A stretch of DNA of 64,000 nt from Chalara sp. BL73 (Eukaryota > Ascomycota > Leotiomycetes > Helotiales), in the NCBI GenBank assembly GCA_918026815.1, contig CAKJVC010000006.1, positions 744,001-808,000 of the forward strand. Reading direction: 5' to 3'. Shown here one piece after another: positions 13,201 to 23,122 of this stretch. Position numbers and translations under genes: made by a program. Positions within the stretch are counted from its first letter, which is position 1, and each line of letters opens with the position of its first letter. Under the pieces are notes generated by a model that ran no database searches, was not told the DNA's origin, and was given only the letters and a program-made list of their open reading frames with translations.

Positions 13201-14845
13201 TATCCGAAAAAATCCGTTTTTACACGTACTATTAAAAACATAAAATATTAAACTTTTTTTTATATTATAAATTTGCAATATATTCGCTTGCGTTTTAGTA
13301 TATCCGACAATACTTAGCTTATTATTTACGCGCTGTTTTAGCAAGAAATAATAAAATAACTCGGCTCGTATTATTATTTTTTTTATTAATTTTTCTAATA
13401 TATAAAAAAGAAAGTAAACTAATTATAAAATCTAATTTATTCGAGTTAAACTATACGAAAATTTCCGGGCGAACGCAGAACTATATTGTTATTTCAGAAA
13501 AAAAAATTCAAAAAAACTTAAAAGTATACACAAAAATTCATTGCGCTATCGCTAGCAAAATAAAGTTTAAATAGTTAAATAATTTTAATTTTAAAAACTT
13601 AAAAAACTTTTTAAATACGACGGCTTATACACAACTTATTGTAAAAAAAACTCGCTTTATAATTAAGTAAAAAAAAAAAAAACTAAAATAAACGCTTTTC
13701 GCAAAACTTAAAATTTCAGTATATTTCGATTATTAAAAAAAATATAACGAACTTGTAATTGTTGTTTTTGCAAATTATATAGCAATAATCGAAAATTTTA
13801 AAACTAAAAAGTTACAAACTAAAACCGGCGCATTTTTGAAAAATTTAACGAAAGTATACTAGAACTTTACAATACTAAGCTAGCTAAAGTACTGTTTAAA
13901 CAATAAATTGCGAAACTTGCTTTTTAAATTTTTTGCAGCTGTTGTATTTCGCTCGGCTAACTTTTTGTTTTAAACTTTAATCGAGCAGTTATTGTAAAAC
14001 TATTTAAAAGTTATTAACGTTCGAAATACATTTTTTAAATTAAGCTTTAAAAAACTAGCTAAATACTTTTTCGAATAAAAAACAAAATTTATATTTTAAG
14101 TTGTTAAACTACATAAACAAACTATAAAAATAAAACAAAAAATGTACTTTACTACTTTTTACGCTTTTTTTGCTAAAAACTTTAAAAATAAAAAACTTAA
14201 AACCGATTACGCATTTTTTAACAAAAACGCATTTTCGAACAAAACTATTTTAAAGTTATTTCAAGTTGAAAAAAGCTCGGCTGCAAAAGTAAATAAAAAA
14301 TCTTAACAAAATACTTTAAAAGCAAGTACTACTGCGAATAAACCGGTTACTTTTTAAAAAAACGAGTTTAACACAAAAATTAAAGTCGACGAAACTTTTT
14401 TTAAAGTGTCTAGCTTTTTAAGCGCTTTAAAAAATAATATATTTAAAGCAGACTTAAATACTATAATAAAATACTTTAGTCGAATTACTTTTAAGCAAAT
14501 AAAAAAAAAAAAAAAAAAGTAAATAGTTGAAAAAATTTAGCTATTTCAAAACTTTCGACTTGTTTACAGCTAAAATCTTTAAAAATCTAGTCGTTAGCGC
14601 TTGAAATGCAAATGTTTATATAAAAAAATTATTCGACTTGTTTCGAAAATACAATACTAAACAATTGAAAAAAGCTATAACAGTCTAAAAAAAAAGCAAA
14701 GTTTAAAAAAAATTGTATACAAAACTAATAAACTATATAATGTAGTATAGTATCGAAAGCTTTTCGTATTTACGAACTGTTACTTTTCAAAAATTCACTT
14801 CGGCAACTTTAAGCGTATTATTTTAAAGTAATTCCGAATTAAAAA
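10164..14845. repeat. Seven dispersed copies of a 25-28 bp palindromic motif
   Basis: Copies at 10164-10190, 10756-10783, 10858-10880, 12078-12105, 12248-12276, 14246-14270 and 14817-14845 share the core TTTTAAAGTTAYTTYRARTT. The best copy (10858) reads AACTTAAAG, TTA, CTTTAAGT, nearly a perfect inverted repeat. The copy at 14817 keeps CCGAA where the others have TTAAA, so the ancestor was probably GC-richer (TTCGGAG-type arms). Role unknown. Confidence 0.6.
10199..10346. repeat. Poly-A run and (ATT)n microsatellite
   Basis: About 35 consecutive A at 10199-10234, a T-run near 10290-10310, and an (ATT)n tract at 10328-10346. The A-run lies just after the degraded gypsy pol. It could be a retroelement tail or slippage; the sequence does not decide. 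Confidence 0.8.
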
Positions 14846-15010
14846 CGTTGTGGAATATAAATAACTGCTGTCAAAAAAGCAAAAAGTGCTTTGCTTTTTA
14901 CTTTTTTTTTGTATTATAGTATTTTTTTTTTTTTTTGTACGCTCGAAAACGAGCTTATATTTATCGGAAAAACGAATGTAAACAAAATAAAGTAAGTGCT
15001 TGAAAAAAAA
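10350..15010 (+). other. AT-rich, RIP-degraded block with unassigned coding remnants
   Basis: No domain was recognised with confidence. Stretches at 11100-12011 and 12780-13680 keep long plus-strand readings with few stops, for example FLYYKFAIYSLAFQYIRQYL near 13250 and SGRTQNYIVISEKKI near 13465. They therefore look like decayed protein-coding DNA of a mobile element, not random AT DNA. The recurring palindrome listed separately is spread across this block. It may be one or more elements of a class not identified here. Confidence 0.4.
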
Positions 15011-15179
15011 CAATTTCCCAGGTATAAATATACTTTAGTTTTCTTTTCATAGAATTAATCAAGCAAGAACGAAGTTATTTTTTCTACTAAAATGATCTAT
15101 AAGTCCTTAGGTCGAAGTTACGAAGTCACACACCGGTTTATTCCCTTCACAATAGCCGTTTAAAATAAATAGTTTAAGC
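15011..15179. other. Less AT-rich spacer beside the Fot1-like relic
   Basis: This short piece (CACACACCGG, CCTTAGGTCG) is clearly less mutated than its surroundings and does not continue the transposase. It may be the end of another element that truncated it. No coding or paired repeat was found. Confidence 0.3.
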
Positions 15180-15970
15180 TTAAAAGTATAAGTTTAAAAA
15201 AAAAACACTTTTTCCAGCTATTTTATTGCTGTAAAGTCCGAAGTTTAAGCATTATTAATAACTGTAAATTTCTATTTTTTATAAAAACTTAAATCTTGTA
15301 GAAACTATTGTTGTTAGACTGATTTTCTTTTGAAAATTATAAACGGAAAAAAAGCTTTGCCGGTAGCCGAAATACATTTGATAAATAAAGTTTACGCACA
15401 AAAACCAGGCTGTTTTTTTTGTATAAAACGTTTTTCAGAACTTTCTACTATTAGCTTATTCGTTCTATAGCTTTTTATAATTCCTGATTCGTTTATATTG
15501 TATCGATTTTTAGGTTTAATAGCAGCAATAACAAGAATAGCTAATCGTTAAAATCAAGACTTAATTATAAAAGTTGTAATATTATTAACTTTTGTAAAAT
15601 CAATATTTCGAGCTTTTTTTGTTCGTAAAATAGAATTACGTCGTAAAAAGCTTTTTATCTAACGTTCTCTTAGCTTTTTATAGTCTTTTTTGATTACTAG
15701 AAGTCGGCTAGCAAATTCTCGGATTTAGCTATAAGTCAAAAAAACACTTAGTGTTTTTTGGGCCAAAACCCAAGTAGCTAAGTGATTTTTTTGCACTTTT
15801 AATAGCTTTTGCTGACTTTTAGCTGCGAAAGTATAATTTTTACTACTATAGTTGCGATTTTAAAGTGTGCTTAATAAAATCCTTTATTCTCGACTAGCTA
15901 GTTGTAAAAACTTTTCATTTCTGACGTTATTAAAAGCCGCAAGCAAATCCTGTTTGGTATATCGATGCAT
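15180..15970 (-). pseudogene. Fot1/pogo-type (Tc1/mariner superfamily) transposase remnant
   Basis: From ATG at 15970 the minus strand reads MHRYTKQDLLAAFNNV, then the CENP-B/Tc5-type helix-turn-helix region (KSQQKLLKVQKNHLATWVL, IREFASRLL, WIKSFLRRN-like, RNIDFTKVNN). The DDE domain follows: RYNINESGI, where NMDEAG is usual (catalytic Asp read as Asn), then SSEKRFIQKKQPG, CISATGKAF, IIFKRKSV and TSDFTAIK. Similarity stops near 15185, before the DGH box, so the 3' half is missing or displaced. Several in-frame stops come from RIP. Part of the element whose right end is at 16120. Confidence 0.8.
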
Positions 15971-16074
15971 AATTACTTAGAAATAAAAAAATTCAAATCC
16001 GGAATTATTTAAACTAGAATTGGTTTAATAATTGATTTTCTTATTAAACTGGCGGTCTAGAAATTCGCTTATTT

Positions 16075-16120
16075 TAGGTGTTCGGAATGGGGGGGTGTTC
16101 GGAATGGGGGTGCACGGACT
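16075..16120 (-). repeat. Right terminal repeat of the Fot1-like element
   Basis: Read on the minus strand from 16120 it begins AGTCCGTGCACCCCCATTCC and contains the unit CCCATTCCGAACACC twice in tandem. It is followed outside by TA, the target dinucleotide of Tc1/mariner elements. Position, 100 bp 5' of the transposase start, fits a terminal inverted repeat; the partner end was not found. It also marks the abrupt change from AT-rich to ordinary sequence. Confidence 0.55.
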
Positions 16121-16285
16121 TATGCATAGCTAGAGAAGATGAAGACAGCTCTGAGAGGACTAACTGGCGTGGCTTCAGTTTAATAGGCATTTTGCAGTTC
16201 AAATATGACCTGCAATCCTATATTACTCCTTTATAACCCACCACCTTATATATCAGGCCTCTCTGTCATTGTTTCGCTATATCAC

Positions 16286-19063
16286 TCATGTCCCATCATA
16301 GGGCCACATGTCTTCATGCGGCATGTATGAACCCGCCATATCCCATTGAAATATCTGAGGGACAAATGGAATGCGGTCTATCTCATCCAGTACCATTTCG
16401 CTCATATCACCCAGCCCAAGCAGCCCCGCCTGTTGCGGAAACGACCCGGTAACAGATCTCTCGAATAGCGTTGTGTGAACATTGACATTATTTTGCGGGT
16501 GGGAAAAATAGTCGAGTCCTGAACTTGAGCTGTCTTCCATGCCGTTGGAGACTTTTTGCGAAGCAAGTGCACCGTTCCCCACTGATGAGGCGGGATAGGC
16601 GGCAGGATATACGGTGTCTATTTCGTGGAGCTATATTCATTGTTAGCTTATAGAATAGCTCTAGAGACGAGTGAGTTTATGACCGCTTCTTGTACGCTAT
16701 CCAGTAAATTCGGCACAGGGCCTGGAGCTTTCTGGGACTCAGACGTCAGCCTCTCTTTCGGGTTATATCTAGAACTGATCCCCGTAGATGTAAAGAAATT
16801 AGGGTGATGCACAACTACGGATCCTAGTGTTTCTTTCTCGATACAAGCTGCGGCGAGTCGTGTTATTTCCCTGAATGCTAATCCTGCCAGTTTGCGCAGC
16901 TCAGGTCTGCCCGGATGCGCCAGTGAATTGATTCCAGCAGATAGAGAGTGTGGGACTTGCGAAAAGATATCCGCAACACTAGTCATAAGAGCAAGGTCAG
17001 TGCGCGCCGTAGGTGCCGTAGGAGTTTGAAGAATATTGGCGAACAGTGTCAGTGCAGCAGTCAGAGGGTACCAATTAGCCATACTGAACATACAATTAGC
17101 AATAACATCATGGAACTGTACAGGGTTTTGCAGACCTTATAAGCCCTGCACTGGGAAAACCAGCATCAGCCCGGTAATGACAAAGTAATTTTATGACATT
17201 ACGAGCAGCATCTAGACAGATTTTGGCGCTTTCGTATACACGTGTATTAAACCCCTGACTACGGGCTTTGCTGAGCATTCGGGTTTCTCCTTCTTTTGTC
17301 CATGACCCATGGTAGGCGGACTCGCGATGAATGGCGATTAGACAATTGTAGAACGCGAAATACACCAAAATAACGACATTAACGTCTCTTTCATCACAAA
17401 GAATTTCCTGGCCAGGGCGAATCTCAACGGGGACAGTCTCTAGCCATGTTTGAAGCTCGTGATCTAGATTGCCGACTGTTTTCAGCCGTTGAAGTTTGGA
17501 TTGAGTCCGCGACCGCACTGAATAAAGCTGAGAGTATATGCGGCTTTCAAGTAGTGCTAATGTTGACATGTAGTAAAAGGCGTAGAACCTAAGATGTTGT
17601 GACGGGTTAAAGATTTCCGATCCCTTATCGGGCAGTTCGACTCCGATATCCTCATCGTGAATTATAGATGGCCGCCCATGCCTCAAGCTCATACCTTTGT
17701 CTATGATATAACAGATCCAGAAAACGTTATTTCTTGTCTCTATCTGCTTCGGTTTCGTCGTAGAAGCAGATAACTTTTGATGAAGTCCCATTGACTGGGC
17801 TATGCGTGCCGCAGAAGTAGACAAGAAATACGCTGCATGCGATTCCTCAGCTGCTTGCATTAGTATAGTCTATTTTAGTATAAGCACGTTTTTTCATGCA
17901 CATCTCCTAATTTCCAACGTACCATGCCGAGCAAAGCCTGAACAGCGTCAAGGCTAGGGTGCTTGGAGACTAGGTCGACGTAAGTACTGGCTGCATTTTG
18001 AATAAGAGCTAAACTGGTTGCATCAGGCGCAAGCCCCTTCATATGTATTATCTGACCAATACCAATTACAATATTTAAGGAGGCATACCATGCAGTATCA
18101 CTTGCTGGCGTCGGAAATGGTACTCTCGCATAGTTCTCTCGGAAGAGATCTTGGTTATACAATGGGAACGTGCTGTTGAGTGTATGGAAGAACTCTATGT
18201 AAATGTGTGAGCTGATTTACGCATTATAATCTCTACTAAGCCCTACCATCAATAAATTTCACGGCTAGTTCCACCGGAGGTAAAGGGTGATGTTCCTCGA
18301 ACCGCCGAAAATGCCACAAATTGGGGCCTGGGATCTCCGTAACGCTGTTATGGCTTTCGGAGACTATTTTGAGCAAATTACTAAAATAGTCACCACCTAT
18401 CTTCTCAGAAACCCATTTAAGGCCCTCGGGCGAGAAAATGGAGAAGCCGGAAGATATTCCTATTATTCTTAGTATGAGGTCCTTCCGCTAGGTAAGTAGG
18501 AGGGTGTACCTAGAAACGAAGAGCAACCATTGCCAGTGACTACCTGCATTGAAAGCGCATTGGAAAGTTGAGACTGAGTATTTACATGAGTAATTCCTGT
18601 CTTTGGCTCGGTGCTTGGATCATCATGATCTAAGCTCAAGCCAGATGCCATCATCACGTTCTCCATGCGGCTCATACGACTTTCAATAGCTGATACATAG
18701 TGGCTGTTCACGGTGTCAGTTCTATTCAATCCTATGGCATCACTCGGTCCACTATCTTTACCTCTTCTTCTCTCTCTCTTTCCTCCTGACTAATGTGAGC
18801 ACACATTCTGTGCCTCGTGCTATGCAGCGGGTGCACGTGTTGCCCTGCCGGTCGCATTTCGTCTGCATAAACGTGAGTAATTACGGGATAGCTGAAGAAA
18901 GTATAAGCATATACCTTCATACGCTTACATGAATCACATGATGTCCCTATAAAATATTAGCAAGCACGACCATTGGGTAAGCAAGCTGAGCGGATATACT
19001 ATAGGCCTTCTTCTCTATATTTCCATGTGGCTCCATAGGCTTTGGCATGGATGAGGCAGACAT
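16286..19063 (-). CDS. Zn2Cys6 transcription factor with fungal-specific domain
   Basis: Predicted nuclear regulator of about 790 residues, complement(join(16286..16630,16684..17083,17136..17869,17923..18194,18247..18459,18510..18721,18762..18862,18915..18946,19000..19063)). The binuclear cluster is complete: Cys 25, 28, 35, 42, 45, 52 (CX2CX6CX6CX2CX6C), split by an intron after CKRMK. A linker (SHYVSAIESRMSRME) and the fungal_trans region follow (SPEGLKW; YFLSTSAARIAQSMGLHQ; FWICYIIDKGMSLRHGRPS). All nine exons join in frame and the total is a multiple of three. Start is the first ATG before the cluster. Exon 2 is only 32 nt. The 40-bp intron at 18722-18761 and the 16631-16683 acceptor/donor choice are the least certain. 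Target genes unknown; nearest neighbour is the reductase at 20818. Confidence 0.8.
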
Positions 19064-20817
19064 GGATAGGATATGGTATTCGGTACCTTAGGGTAGTGGT
19101 CCCGAATGAGCTGGCAGACTGACATATGTCGAGCGTAGGTATGTGGCCAGCGTGCCCGATCCATACATTACCATCAAGGTACTTCGATCAAGCACTGAGA
19201 ATATCCTCGGCGGATGACGGAAGTTGGTGGAGCTAAACCTCAATGTAGTTTGTGCACTGCGGAGTGTTTTTGGATGACGAACGATGTGAAGGGCTATCCG
19301 CAGGTTTCGGAGGTTTCGGAGGTTTCGGAGGTTATCTTGCCGTATACCTGCCGGAATTAGCCCAAGAGCAAAAGTGGCAGGGATTCCCTCTTTTGGTAAT
19401 GGCACTATGGCTCGTTTTATTTTAGTTGAAGCCCTTTTACAATTCTTGAAGCTATCTTCGGCCGTGTCTACATTTGTCATCCCGTGAGTATGAGTACGAT
19501 TAAGACCCGCTTATAAAATACGAAACACAATCACCCCATGCGTGTGTTATGGCAAATTTATTTGTCTGCCGAAGATCGTCTGATAAGGTTTCCCAGTCTC
19601 AAGATACGCATTAGCGTAGAGAATTGTGGGTTCCAAGGTGACAGTTTTCTCCTGTCTCCACCGAATTTGCCAAATTGAAGCATATTGTAACGACAAAGCA
19701 CCGAGCACGTGGGAGAGAACCTTGGGCCTGAGGCTCGACAATTTCAAGCCCGCCTACACTTAGAGCCCCAGTTAGTCAAGTGGTGTCACATAATGGTGTC
19801 AAGAGGAGTTCTGAGACTTCATCAGTAGAATAAACTCCAACACCACAAAGGGCCTATATAAAGTATGTAGTCAATCTCTTGGCCGTGGCATATAGGACCT
19901 GAGACCAGTTACTGATATGCCCTACGGCGTATCCAAAAAATCTTCTCAAACTTTTTCAATTTCCAAGGCGACCTTGTCAAGTGAGGGAACTCTCATCCAT
20001 TATAATATTTTGAAACATTTTAAATTTTAATTAATAATAAACAAATACTCTCTACAACTTATTATAGCATTATGCAGGGCCCAAATCCCTAGTTCTAGGA
20101 GATGCTCGTTGGGCAATCTCCCTGCATCCGAGACAGGACCGCGCAAGCATAACCTCCATGATACCGGCACGCACTCATTAGATTGAGACAATTCGGGTAT
20201 AAATTTCTTATATAGATGTTACCGAGGTCTATACCACAGACTCCTGCATTGCCGTTTCCAAATCTTCAATCGGTCATCAAGACGACTCGCAGCTAAGCTG
20301 TTAAATGATACCGGAAGCTAAAGACACGCACTTAAGATTTGACGTCGCGATTTTAGCGCCACGTCATGATTTGATCGGAGGACTGGATGTTAAATAGAGT
20401 GCCTGTGCAAGGTTAAGCCCCTGATATCGGCTGTGTAAATACTAAATGCGCAATTAAATGAAGTATGTGGCACCTAAAAACACAGGAGCCTCGCCACGAT
20501 ATCGATCGGAGGTTTCGGAGGTTAAAAGGGGCCCCCTCTGATAAGGAAGTGGAAATTTCGGCTACAGAAACCCTTGGCGAGTCATCCCATAGACACCTAT
20601 CCTTAGCAGCGATATTCCGGTATCAATTAGCAAACAATTCTAAAATAGTAGCTCTTTCACAAGGGTAGAAGAAATATAATAGAATTTATACTCGGGTCTT
20701 ACCCACGTCTACAAATTGTGTGAAATTCAAGAGGCACTCTAAGCTTATTCTACTGGTAATTTATTGTCAGTAGAGATAGCAATACACCACTACGCTAAAC
20801 TGCGAATAAACTGAAGT
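19064..20817. other. Intergenic region with a 9-bp minisatellite
   Basis: No convincing gene. The unit AGGTTTCGG occurs about 3.5 times at 19302-19333, and GGAGGTTTCGGAGGTT recurs at about 20508-20523. Open stretches here show no recognisable family. Presumably holds the promoters of the regulator (leftward) and the reductase (rightward). Confidence 0.5.
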
Positions 20818-21879
20818 ATGCCTGGGACAGTCATCGTGACCGGCGCCGCTGGAGGCCTTGGCTTTGCGATTGCAGAAAGAGTCTGGAATCGTCCTGAAGA
20901 TTACACATGTCTATTTACCGTGAGGAATAGAGATGCGGCCAATGCTAAACCGCTCCACGACTTGATTACCACAGGTGCCAGTAACAAGAATGCCAGTCTG
21001 CCTGAAGTAGATCTGAGCTCTCTCAAGTCCGTCCGTGATTTCGCTGTCGACATCAACGCCAAAGTCCGTTCTGGTGCGCTACCAGCTATCAGAGTGCTGA
21101 TCTTGAACGCTGCAGTTTTCACCATGGATGGCGAGCGCAGATTCACAAAGGATGAGCAAGGGGAGAAAGGCTATGAAATGCATTTTGTGGTCAACTTTCT
21201 CGCCAACTTTTTGCTGACGGTCTTGTTGCTAGAGAGCATAGATAAGGACAATGGGAGGGTCGTATATGTATCGAGCTGGGAACACAAGACAGTGTCACCG
21301 ATAGCCGAGTCGAAATCGTGGGATCCAGAAGAGCTAGCGCGCCCAACCGAGGAGTGCGTGATAAGCGAAGGAAAGAAGCGATATGGCATCTCAAAGTTAT
21401 GTCTTGTTATGTTCATGTAAGCTCTTGCTACGTTTGCTACTGTTAGGACTTCATACACTAATACTGTGGCGTACAGGCATGCACTACGGAAACGTATTGA
21501 CACTGTTAATGGGATTAGAAAGATCCGAATTTTAGGCGTTGATCCTGGCGCAATGATCCACGATAGTATGCTAAGTAAAGTGTCTGTCTCCAACGTCGAA
21601 AAACTAGCCCTGCCTGCTGTTAAATTATACTCGAAATTTGCAGTGTGGGTATGGCCGAATGGTATGTTCCGCTCGGTACAGAAATCCTCGGGCGACATCG
21701 AAAGGGCCGCATTCGGGGATGACGCCGTTGTTGCAGGGAAGTCGATGGATATCTATTTAAATGGTAGCGAACTGGCGGAATCAGCAAAGGTATCGATGGA
21801 CATAGCAAAGCAAAAGCGGCTATGGGATGTTAGCCTGAAACTTGCAATGCTAGACGAGAAAACAACAGCTCTTGGATAG
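20818..21879 (+). CDS. Short-chain dehydrogenase/reductase, 3-ketosteroid reductase-like
   Basis: NAD(P)H-dependent SDR of 333 residues, join(20818..21416,21477..21879), with a 60-bp GT-AG intron (branch CACTAAT) that restores the frame. Visible motifs: cofactor loop TGAAGGLG at residues 8-15, the NAA motif in LILNAAV, catalytic Ser in VYVSSWEH and the YGISK (YxxxK) pair just before the intron; then a PG motif (GVDPGAM). The long substrate region after PG resembles the Erg27/3-keto-steroid reductase branch of the family, but substrate cannot be read from sequence. Size is normal for the family and no break is seen. Its neighbours are a Zn2Cys6 gene and repeats, so no pathway context. Confidence 0.85.
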
Positions 21880-22650
21880 GCGCATAAAGTGGGTGGAACA
21901 CGGAGTGCCGGTGGCAATTAGTAAAGAGAACTTGACGTCAATCTCAAATTTCCTCCGTCGAATGCGACCCAAATGGTGCAATGTACGTATCCTTTCTCCT
22001 AAGAGGTATAACGGATGGAGCATACTCTATACTGAGATAGAAGTCCGCCTCGGCTGTTGATTGTAGCTAGAGGCAGAGAGGTAGGTGTTCACAAATACCG
22101 ACTGAAGTAGCCCGTTACCAGAATATGAAAGAGGCCCTATTTAAACTGGGCATAGGGATACCCACCATACTCCGCTTACTGACTTTATATTTGCGTGTCT
22201 TTCTTGAGTCGCCCAACTCCGCTTTAACCCTCCTATCCATGCCCTTTGAAATCATACGCAAACAAGACACCTCTATTGACCGCATAAGCATAGGCACATG
22301 GATTTTCAAATCTTTGCCGAAATCCATTATGTTTGGCTAACTTAATGTTACATTAAATTCGGCTTTATCTACCTAGAATGAAAACTTAGACGACTTTAAT
22401 TCTTCGTTTTAAATAAGTCGCCAATCGTTGCTACTATATCAACGCCTTGATCTCGACCTTTACTTGGGAACATATTGTCATAACCCAAGAATGAACTTTA
22501 CCAAAATAGAAGCCTACTTGGGGCTATATATAGCTTGAGAGGGAAGGTAGGCGTACCTATTGAACACAGAGAAAATAGAAGTACAAATACAGCCAAATAG
22601 GATCACCTGACCCTCTGTATCCGTAGATGCTCAAGGTATACTGTTACAAA
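21880..22650. other. Intergenic spacer
   Basis: Overlapping open frames on both strands at 22115-22340 show no family signature or conserved motif. Nothing else was recognised before the solo LTR. Confidence 0.5.
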
Positions 22651-22876
22651 TGCAACAACTCAAGGCGAACAGGGATCTCGATCCGTGTATCAGGGAGAAG
22701 GACTCAAAGGTGTGAACGACCATCAATTGTTATAACAAAAAGAACAAGCTGTAGATAGGAGACGGGAAGGGAAGCAGCGCTTTATATACAGGAGACTGGC
22801 CAGGGCCAGTGTAAGCAGGCCCTGTGGTGTCAGGGGCAGAGCCCCAAGGGGCTCTAAGCGAGATAGGGCCATGACA
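22651..22876. repeat. Solo LTR, family A, with perfect 5-bp target duplication
   Basis: TGCAACAACT...GGGCCATGACA, 226 bp, flanked on both sides by ACAAA (22646-22650 and 22877-22881), the 5-bp duplication usual for Ty3/gypsy. Homologous to 4047-4334 and 45296-45520. It is nearly free of RIP-type changes, so it is younger than, or escaped the damage of, the copy at 4047. Confidence 0.85.
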
Positions 22877-22945
22877 ACAAATGTCAATAGTAATCAAAAA
22901 GATTTTTCGGCTCGCTATTCAAACAAATAGGAATGTTAAAAATAA

Positions 22946-23008
22946 GGCGGATGATACACGTGCCCCCCCCTTTGTTCCAAGTGCCCCCCCCCCCCCTTGT
23001 AGAAATGA
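22946..23008 (+). repeat. Left terminal inverted repeat of the MULE
   Basis: About 62 bp, nearly identical to the reverse complement of 32124-32185. It contains two GTG-(C)n-TTTGT/TTGT blocks in tandem with C-runs of about 8 and 14. The C-runs are unmutated although the interior is heavily RIPed. Confidence 0.85.
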
Positions 23009-23122
23009 AGGCGGTCAGAAAAAATTGCTGAAGGCTGCACCCAAATTTGCTGCTTGATAGCATTTTGACCTCGTTGTCGCCACTTCGCTGGCGCTTTTTA
23101 TTGTGCACTGTATTATTAAAAT

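Noticed and set aside
14795..15013. 72-codon minus-strand open frame
   Set aside because: AT-bias composition, no domain, no start context; treated as noise.
16631..16668. 38-bp intron choice for the last intron of the Zn2Cys6 regulator
   Set aside because: In frame, but shorter than usual; the 53-bp alternative 16631-16683 also keeps frame and is of normal length, so it was preferred.
19302..19333. Possible CRISPR-like array
   Set aside because: Contiguous 9-bp units without spacers, in a eukaryotic nuclear sequence: a minisatellite.
19088..19480. 130-codon minus frame with NLRNLRNLR repeats
   Set aside because: The repeat is the translation of the 9-bp AGGTTTCGG minisatellite, and no family is recognisable.
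22115..22340. Two overlapping 70-codon frames on opposite strands
   Set aside because: Mutual shadows, no motif and no intron structure.
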